Shown here: piece after piece, positions 40,971-45,968 of the stretch
Numbering within the stretch: the stretch's first letter is position 1
How the letters are laid out: each line of letters starts with the position of its first letter
From: Kmv34 sp964524965
Lineage (GTDB): Bacteria; Aerophobota; Aerophobia; Aerophobales; B3-G15
Length of the DNA: 45,968 nucleotides
Direction of reading: 5' to 3'
Assembly (NCBI GenBank): GCA_964524965.1
Contig: CAZGDY010000004.1
Coordinates: forward strand, 1 to 45,968
The notes under the pieces: generated by a model
What the model saw: the letters and a program-made list of their open reading frames with translations, nothing else
Told to the model about the DNA's origin: nothing
The model's database searches: none
Translations under genes and position numbers: made by a program

Positions 40971-42161
40971 TTATACCATCACCACATAAAGAGGGATGAG
41001 TTTTGCTATAATTTCAGCCATATTAAGTTCCATTGTTTTAAGTAAGACTTCTTTCCCCCTGTACTGATAGGGCATATCTTTTACATCGCCTATAATCTGC
41101 TTTCCCCTGTCATTAGCGGCATCAATTTTAAAGTACCGTTTCCCCTGCACTTCGTAAACTTCTTCCACACCCAAAAGATGGGAAAAATTGTACCCTCCAC
41201 CGTGAGGAATTATATTGGCTTTTTTCAGACGATTATATACCTTTAAATTTTTAGCTCGCTTCTCAAAACCCAGAGCCTCAATTATCTCCGGGCTTAAATT
41301 TGGTTTACCTCTCAAAAGGTAGGCAGGAAGATCAGGCCTTAAAGTCAAGGGATATAGCTTATTAAAATCACTTATATAGTGACAACCAAGTAAAATCTCG
41401 TTATAGTTCAAAAGTCTTTGATGGTTTTCATTGCATATAAGCTGGTATTCTCCAAATAACTTCTTGGCTACTAATTCTCTTTTTTTTTGGGAAAAATTAT
41501 CGGCAAATTGGTACAAATCAAAAAAACGGCGAGCCTTTTTCCCTTCAACAAAATGAAATAGGCCAAAAGGACTCTCAAACGCTACTGCTGCTTCTTGCAA
41601 AGAAGATGATTTATCCCAGTAAAGTCCCCATTTCCAGGGACTAGTCTCCTGTAGTTCGTTGGCTGAGCCATGGATAATAAATATATAAGGAGCAAGCTTA
41701 ATATTCCTTCTCGGTTTTACCGAAAATATATCAATAAAATGATTGCCTTTGCTAAAATTCCACTTGATTTCCACTTTATCAATAACGTTAACAGAACCAC
41801 GAAATTTCTCAATTCTTTCCAAAATAGTTTGTTCATCAGGAAACTGATCTATTCCACCCACTAACATTCCGCAAGCATTAGGTTTTGTATCCAATGCTAT
41901 AATTTCTTCATCGCCTTTTCCCCAACTAATCTTACCTCCATATCCAAAACCACTCATCCACCTTGTTTTGTTTCGCGTTATGGTCATGTCGGGACAGGAA
42001 ATAAAACTTGCCAGAGGTGATATACCCATTTTTTGTTGCCAATAATGAATTTTTGCCAGTCCGTATTGCATGTTAAATTTACATAACTTACTCCCACTGT
42101 CACCAAGACCAGTGGAAAAAATATGCGCCTTAGCTTGAATTAAAAGCTCTTGTTTAGTCAT
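40971..42161 (-). CDS. Divergent RtcB-like protein
   Basis: 396 residues. Several RtcB (RNA 3'-phosphate ligase) landmarks occur in the right order and spacing. CPD (56-58) is in the place of MPDxH, and GFGYGG (71-76) in that of GYGFPIGG. Cys97 in NACGM matches the metal Cys of DINCGM, His141 in GNHFID matches GNHFLE, and His164 in IIHGSAN matches the HSGSR region. His247 is in NENHQR, and His320 in HGGGY lies 77 residues from the end, as does the guanylylated His of HGAGR in RtcB. The metal Asp, the MPDxH His and the HGAGR Arg are changed, so ligase activity is doubtful. It overlaps the HD hydrolase gene by four bases. Confidence 0.65.
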   Translation of the reverse strand: MTKQELLIQAKAHIFSTGLGDSGSKLCKFNMQYGLAKIHYWQQKMGISPLASFISCPDMTITRNKTRWMSGFGYGGKISWGKGDEEIIALDTKPNACGMLVGGIDQFPDEQTILERIEKFRGSVNVIDKVEIKWNFSKGNHFIDIFSVKPRRNIKLAPYIFIIHGSANELQETSPWKWGLYWDKSSSLQEAAVAFESPFGLFHFVEGKKARRFFDLYQFADNFSQKKRELVAKKLFGEYQLICNENHQRLLNYNEILLGCHYISDFNKLYPLTLRPDLPAYLLRGKPNLSPEIIEALGFEKRAKNLKVYNRLKKANIIPHGGGYNFSHLLGVEEVYEVQGKRYFKIDAANDRGKQIIGDVKDMPYQYRGKEVLLKTMELNMAEIIAKLIPLYVVMV

Positions 42162-42808
42162 TTTTTTTTCTTATTCAGAGGAAGAACAATTTCTTTCACC
42201 CCTTTTAGCCTCTTACCCATATCCCTTTGAAGTTTTTCCAGGAAAAAAAGTGTTTCTTTGTAAGACTCTAATCCTATCTCTTTGCTCTCTTCAAATATTA
42301 ATTTATCATAATCCTGGCTTCTTTTAACTATTACGCTTTCAAAAATTTCTTCCAAAGAACCTTTTTTATTGAGTATTCCCCGCAAAAGTCCAATCCAGCC
42401 AAATCTGTCAAGGGTATCAGCATCATAAACTATTTTTTCCTCCACCGTATCAGGAGATATGTGAGAGGTAGGAGTATGGCGAGTAACAATCCGAACAATC
42501 TTCTTGCCTGTTTTTTTATCAATCCAGGTAGCCTTAAGAAACTGATCAACCAGCGCTGCTCCTCTTAATCCATGCAAAATACCACTGGACTGGTTTACTC
42601 TTCCCAAATCGTGAAAAAGTGCCCCGCAAATTAAAACAAAAGGATCCACAGGATCAATTATTTTTTTAGCTATCTTAATAGCATTCTTGGCTACCTGAAG
42701 AATATGAGAGTAATCATGTCCTTCGCATCTGGCATGTTTTTCTTTTACAAAATTCTCAATTTTCTCCACTAATTGTATTTCTTCCTTGGCCAAACTACGA
42801 GAAAACAT
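42158..42808 (-). CDS. HD-domain metal-dependent phosphohydrolase
   Basis: 216 residues. The HD signature is complete: His35 in HDYSH, His66-Asp67 in FHDLGR, and Asp131 in YDADTLD. The RHTPTSH segment at 110-116 adds further His. Such small soluble HD proteins hydrolyse phosphomonoesters, phosphodiesters or nucleotides; the substrate is not readable. It is coupled to the RtcB-like gene by ATGA overlap, so the two may act on a common (perhaps RNA-end or nucleotide) substrate, which is inference. It follows etfA by two bases. Confidence 0.82.
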   Translation of the reverse strand: MFSRSLAKEEIQLVEKIENFVKEKHARCEGHDYSHILQVAKNAIKIAKKIIDPVDPFVLICGALFHDLGRVNQSSGILHGLRGAALVDQFLKATWIDKKTGKKIVRIVTRHTPTSHISPDTVEEKIVYDADTLDRFGWIGLLRGILNKKGSLEEIFESVIVKRSQDYDKLIFEESKEIGLESYKETLFFLEKLQRDMGKRLKGVKEIVLPLNKKKK

Positions 42809-42810
42809 TT

Positions 42811-44016
42811 TTAGTTTTCCTTGAAAGAAAGATTTTCTAACTTCTTGATCAAAAGCGGCAAAAAACTGTGTAAATCTTCAACTATTCCGTAAGTAGCTAT
42901 ATTAAAAATAGAAGCTTCTGGATCTTTATTTATAGCTACAATTGCCTCTGAATTTCTCATTCCCACCTGGTGCTGTATTGCTCCAGAGATGCCACAAGCA
43001 ATATAGAGTTTGGGCTGCACAGTTTTACCTGTTTGCCCAACCTGATGATAAGAAGGAATCCAACCAGCATCAACAACAGCACGAGAAGCTCCCACCGCAC
43101 CGCCTAAAAGACCTGCCAGTTTTCTTATAAGAGAAAAATTCTCCGGTCCACCAAGACCTCTTCCCCCGGAAACTATTATATCGACTTCTTGCAGATTTTT
43201 AACATCAGCCTCTTCTCTAATTCTACCAATAATCTTTAATAAATTACTTTCACCACTCAATTCAGGGTCAATTTTAATAACCTCAACTTGGGAAGAAATT
43301 TGAGATTGGGGGAGCATTTTTTTCATAACTTTTGGTCTCACTGTTGCCATTTGAGGCCTATGGTAGGGTGATATAATGCTTGCCATTATATTACCACCAA
43401 AGGCAGGACGAATTTGAACAAGACACTTTTTTTCTTTGTCTATTTTCAAAGAAGTACAATCTGCAGTAAGACCTATATTGAGACGGACAGCAATCCGAGG
43501 AGCTAAGTCTCTTCCTATGCTGGTAGCCCCCATAAGCAAAACTTCGGGTTTGAATTTTCTAATCAGATCAGCGAATACCTTAGTGTAAAAACTGGTGCTA
43601 TACTCACCTAAAAAAGGATGGTCGACAAGATAAATTTCATCCACCGAATATTTTTTTAATATCTCTACTTTTTCCTGAATTTTATTCCCCAATAAAACTA
43701 CTGAGAGTTTTTCACCTAAATCATCAGCTAATTTTCTACCTACGCTTAAGAGCTCAAATGTAGTTGACATAATTTTTTTTTCTCTCTGTTCAGCAAAAAT
43801 CCAAACTCCCTGACAAACAGAAAGATTTACTTCTTTCTTCTCTTCTTCCAAAACAATAGCTTCGAAAGAACAGGCATCTACACAAGCCCCGCAAAATGTA
43901 CATCCGGGCATAATTTGAGCCTTATCCCCTTCCATCTTAATTAAATAAAGAGGACAAATCGAAACGCATTCGCCGCATCCAGTACATCTATCGTTGATTA
44001 TTTCTATTGTAGCCAT
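42811..44016 (-). CDS. etfA: Electron transfer flavoprotein alpha subunit fused to a two-[4Fe-4S] ferredoxin domain
   Basis: 401 residues. Residues 1-55 form a bacterial ferredoxin domain with C11-x2-C14-x2-C17-x3-C21 and C39-x2-C42-x2-C45-x3-C49. The rest is EtfA: an N-terminal domain (ATSIGRDLAPR) and the FAD-binding C-terminal domain with GRGLGGPENF, GASRAVVDAGW, QVGQTGKTV and GISGAIQH. Fe-S-extended EtfA occurs in anaerobes and can exchange electrons with ferredoxin or other Fe-S proteins. It overlaps etfB by 13 bases and lies after an acyl-CoA dehydrogenase gene, so it should take electrons from that enzyme. Confidence 0.92.
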   Translation of the reverse strand: MATIEIINDRCTGCGECVSICPLYLIKMEGDKAQIMPGCTFCGACVDACSFEAIVLEEEKKEVNLSVCQGVWIFAEQREKKIMSTTFELLSVGRKLADDLGEKLSVVLLGNKIQEKVEILKKYSVDEIYLVDHPFLGEYSTSFYTKVFADLIRKFKPEVLLMGATSIGRDLAPRIAVRLNIGLTADCTSLKIDKEKKCLVQIRPAFGGNIMASIISPYHRPQMATVRPKVMKKMLPQSQISSQVEVIKIDPELSGESNLLKIIGRIREEADVKNLQEVDIIVSGGRGLGGPENFSLIRKLAGLLGGAVGASRAVVDAGWIPSYHQVGQTGKTVQPKLYIACGISGAIQHQVGMRNSEAIVAINKDPEASIFNIATYGIVEDLHSFLPLLIKKLENLSFKEN

Positions 44017-44807
44017 TTTAAAAGATTCCTTTTCTTTATTTCTTCAATTATTCTATCGACTTTCCTATTTGAATCACCTTCAACAATTTCCCCTTTAGAA
44101 GGTGATTCTGGGGTAAATATTTTGACCACTCGAGTGGGAGAACCTTCCAGACCTATCTTATTTAAAGAAAGACCTAAAAATTGGTTATTCCAAACTACGA
44201 TCTCCATCTTCTTAGCTTTTAAAAGACCTCTGAGCGATGGATATCGAGGTTCATTTATCTCCTTAACAACCGTAATCAAAGCAGGCAGCTTCACCTGTAC
44301 CACTTCAAAATAATCCTCTAAAACTCGCTCAGCCTTTATTACCCTATCTTCAAGTTCAATTTTTCGCACATAAGTTACTTGGGGAATTCCTAAGCATTCA
44401 GCAATACCAGGACCTACATGGGCTGTATCTCCATCAATTGCCTGTTTACCAACTATGATAAGATCAAAGTTCCCCACTTTCTTTATAACCTCCGCAAGAA
44501 TATGAGAAGTTGCCCAGGTATCAGAACCGGCAAAAACAGGATCAGACACAAGAATAGCCTTATCCACTCCCATGGCAAGAGCTTTTCTAAGAGCTTCTTC
44601 AGCCTGAGGAGGACCCATCGATATAGCAGTCACCAAAGCTGCATTTGTCTCTTTTATCCTCAAAGCTTCCTCTAGTGCGTTTTCGTCAAAAGGATTAATA
44701 ATACTCTTTATTTCCTCCCTGACAATGGTGTTATCTTTTACATTTACCCTAACCTTAGCAAGTTCCTCTGTATCCGGAACTTGCTTAATACAAACCGCTA
44801 TATGCAT
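44004..44807 (-). CDS. etfB: Electron transfer flavoprotein beta subunit
   Basis: 267 residues. CIKQVPDTEE at the start, NPFDENALEEALR, and the nucleotide-binding GKQAIDGDTAHVGP are family standard, as is LPALITVVKEINEPRYPSLRGLL, the acyl-CoA-dehydrogenase recognition region. It binds AMP in simple ETFs or a second FAD in bifurcating ETFs; the DGDTA motif alone does not decide this. It lies 15 bases after the acyl-CoA dehydrogenase gene. Confidence 0.93.
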   Translation of the reverse strand: MHIAVCIKQVPDTEELAKVRVNVKDNTIVREEIKSIINPFDENALEEALRIKETNAALVTAISMGPPQAEEALRKALAMGVDKAILVSDPVFAGSDTWATSHILAEVIKKVGNFDLIIVGKQAIDGDTAHVGPGIAECLGIPQVTYVRKIELEDRVIKAERVLEDYFEVVQVKLPALITVVKEINEPRYPSLRGLLKAKKMEIVVWNNQFLGLSLNKIGLEGSPTRVVKIFTPESPSKGEIVEGDSNRKVDRIIEEIKKRNLLKWLQ

Positions 44808-44822
44808 CTTTGCACCCCTTAA

Positions 44823-45968
44823 TTATTCCTTTTCCTTTAGAATTAAGTTTGCTATAATATTCCTTTGAATCTGAGAAGTTCCTTCTATCACCTCAAAAAG
44901 TTTAGCTTCCCTCATATACCTTTCTACCGGATAATCTTTCATGTAACCATAACCTCCCAGAACTTGTACCGCTTTAGTGCTAACCCACATAGCTGTCTCT
45001 GCAGCGCAAAGTTTGCCCATGGAAGCATATTTCTCAAAAGGCTTTTCATTATCCAATAGCCAAGCTGCCTTATATAAAAGACAACGGGCTGATTCTATTT
45101 TTGTAGCCATATCAGCCAAAATATGCTGAACAGCCTGAAAACTAGCGATAGAGCGACCAAACTGTACTCTTTCTTTGGAATAATCACAAGCCTCTTTAAA
45201 AGCAGCCTCAGCTACCCCTAAAGCACCTACACCTACACCAATCCTACCTGCAGCAAAGGTTTGCATAGCTATTCTAAATCCTTTTTTCTCTCCTCCTAAA
45301 AGATTATCTTGAGGGACCCAACAATCTCTTAAAATTAACTCTACATTGGGTAGAGCCTCAAAACCCATTTTTTTAAAATGTTGTCCAAAGGAAAACCCTT
45401 CCGTACCTTTTTCCACAATAAAAGCGATAAGTCCTCTGGCCCCTCTTTTCCGGTTAAGATTAGCTATTACAATATAAGTATCCGCCACTTCCCCATTAGT
45501 TATAAAAATTTTATTTCCGTTTAAAACATATCCACCATCTCTTTTTTCGGCTGATGTTTGAACATTTCCAGCATCAGATCCTGCTTCTGGTTCAGTAAGA
45601 GCAAAAGCTCCAAGAGAATCACCTCGAGCCAGGGAAGGAAGAAATTTCTTTTTTTGCTCCTCGGTTCCAAAATTTAAAAGAGGAAAGGTACAAAGAAGGT
45701 TAGCACCAAAAATAAGACCAGTCGTAGCGCAAGCTTTGGAAATTCTTTCAGCAATAAAAGCCCAGGTAAGATAATCCATTCCTAAACCACCATAATTTTG
45801 GGGAATAGTAATTCCAAAAAGATCAAGACTTGCTAATTTCTCAATATTCTTTTTGGGAAACTCACCTTTTTCTGCTACCTCATCAGCTAAAGGAGCAATT
45901 TCCTTATCACTTACTTCATCAACCAATTCTAAAATCATTTTCTGATCTTCCGTTAAATCAAAATTCAT
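44823..45968 (-). CDS. Acyl-CoA dehydrogenase (short/medium-chain type)
   Basis: 381 residues, complete, with its ATG at the very edge of the window, so upstream signals are not visible. Family motifs: FALTEPEAGSDA with the FAD-binding segment, IFITNG, RIGVGVGALGVAEAAF, QVLGGYGYMKDYPVERYMR, and the catalytic Glu362 in IEGTSQIQ, the position used by butyryl/medium-chain enzymes. It oxidises acyl-CoA to trans-2-enoyl-CoA or works in reverse, with electrons through EtfAB. With EtfAB it forms the standard acd-etfBA set. Confidence 0.93.
   Translation of the reverse strand: MNFDLTEDQKMILELVDEVSDKEIAPLADEVAEKGEFPKKNIEKLASLDLFGITIPQNYGGLGMDYLTWAFIAERISKACATTGLIFGANLLCTFPLLNFGTEEQKKKFLPSLARGDSLGAFALTEPEAGSDAGNVQTSAEKRDGGYVLNGNKIFITNGEVADTYIVIANLNRKRGARGLIAFIVEKGTEGFSFGQHFKKMGFEALPNVELILRDCWVPQDNLLGGEKKGFRIAMQTFAAGRIGVGVGALGVAEAAFKEACDYSKERVQFGRSIASFQAVQHILADMATKIESARCLLYKAAWLLDNEKPFEKYASMGKLCAAETAMWVSTKAVQVLGGYGYMKDYPVERYMREAKLFEVIEGTSQIQRNIIANLILKEKE

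Noticed and set aside
1..45968. CRISPR arrays, transposons, tRNA or rRNA genes, riboswitches, prophage genes
   Set aside because: Looked for in the intergenic spaces and among gene products; no repeat-spacer pattern, transposase, cloverleaf or recognisable riboswitch core was seen by eye. A covariance-model search would be needed to exclude small RNAs.

Overview
The window reads as an AT-rich scaffold from an uncultured, strictly anaerobic bacterium. The genes are bacterial (infB, nusA, truB, ribF, coaX), there are no oxygen-dependent enzymes, and an unusually large share of the DNA encodes iron-sulfur flavoproteins. The two runs of exactly 100 N are assembly scaffolding gaps. The lineage cannot be fixed from sequence alone; a fermenting or syntrophic candidate phylum of the Aerophobetes/Atribacteria kind is a guess. 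Nearly everything lies on the minus strand; only two genes near the left end (181-642 and 1930-3153) are on the plus strand.

Left part (1-10.2 kb): a small exported protein, a GalT/ADP-glucose-phosphorylase-like nucleotidyltransferase, a glucosylglycerate-type glycosyltransferase and a 2,4-dienoyl-CoA/enoate-reductase-like flavoenzyme. Next comes a tight operon with its own promoter at about 10.2 kb: two-subunit CoA-transferase, thiolase, threonine-dehydrogenase-like SDR (interrupted by a real gap) and a lambda-crystallin-type 3-hydroxyacyl-CoA dehydrogenase. This looks like a 3-hydroxy/3-keto acid to acetyl-CoA module.

Centre (10.3-31.4 kb): about 21 kb of co-directional, mostly overlapping genes that form an electron-bifurcation super-cluster. 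In order of transcription these are a GntR/FCD regulator with a strong promoter and a tandem GTATAC operator, malic enzyme, HdrC, HdrB, HdrA, a 1481-residue HdrA with a GltD-like NAD(P)H module nested in it, MvhD, an FlxC-like protein, a tandem-duplicated HdrC with Cys-to-His ligand changes, a 1011-residue double HdrA, FlxD, FlxC, FlxB, FlxA, and a fumarate-reductase-like pair (TfrB-like without CCG domains, then TfrA-like). Known relatives are the FlxABCD-HdrABC NADH dehydrogenase/heterodisulfide reductase of anaerobes and the methanogen thiol:fumarate reductase. The combination suggests that pyridine nucleotides, ferredoxin, a disulfide or other HdrB substrate and fumarate are linked in one system, with malic enzyme feeding the C4 pool. 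This is the most interesting part of the window.

Right part (31.8-46 kb): a housekeeping operon proS-nusA-infB-DUF503-truB-ribF-birA-coaX-adenosine-specific kinase, which lacks rimP and rbfA and has a ProRS without its editing domain. Upstream of it is an operon with acyl-CoA dehydrogenase, EtfB, ferredoxin-fused EtfA, an HD hydrolase and a divergent RtcB-like protein, followed by a 220-bp relic of an endonuclease-Q-like PHP gene. The infB gap is not real: the same 55 bp flank both sides of the N run, and collapsing them restores one open frame. No tRNA, rRNA, CRISPR array or transposase was seen.
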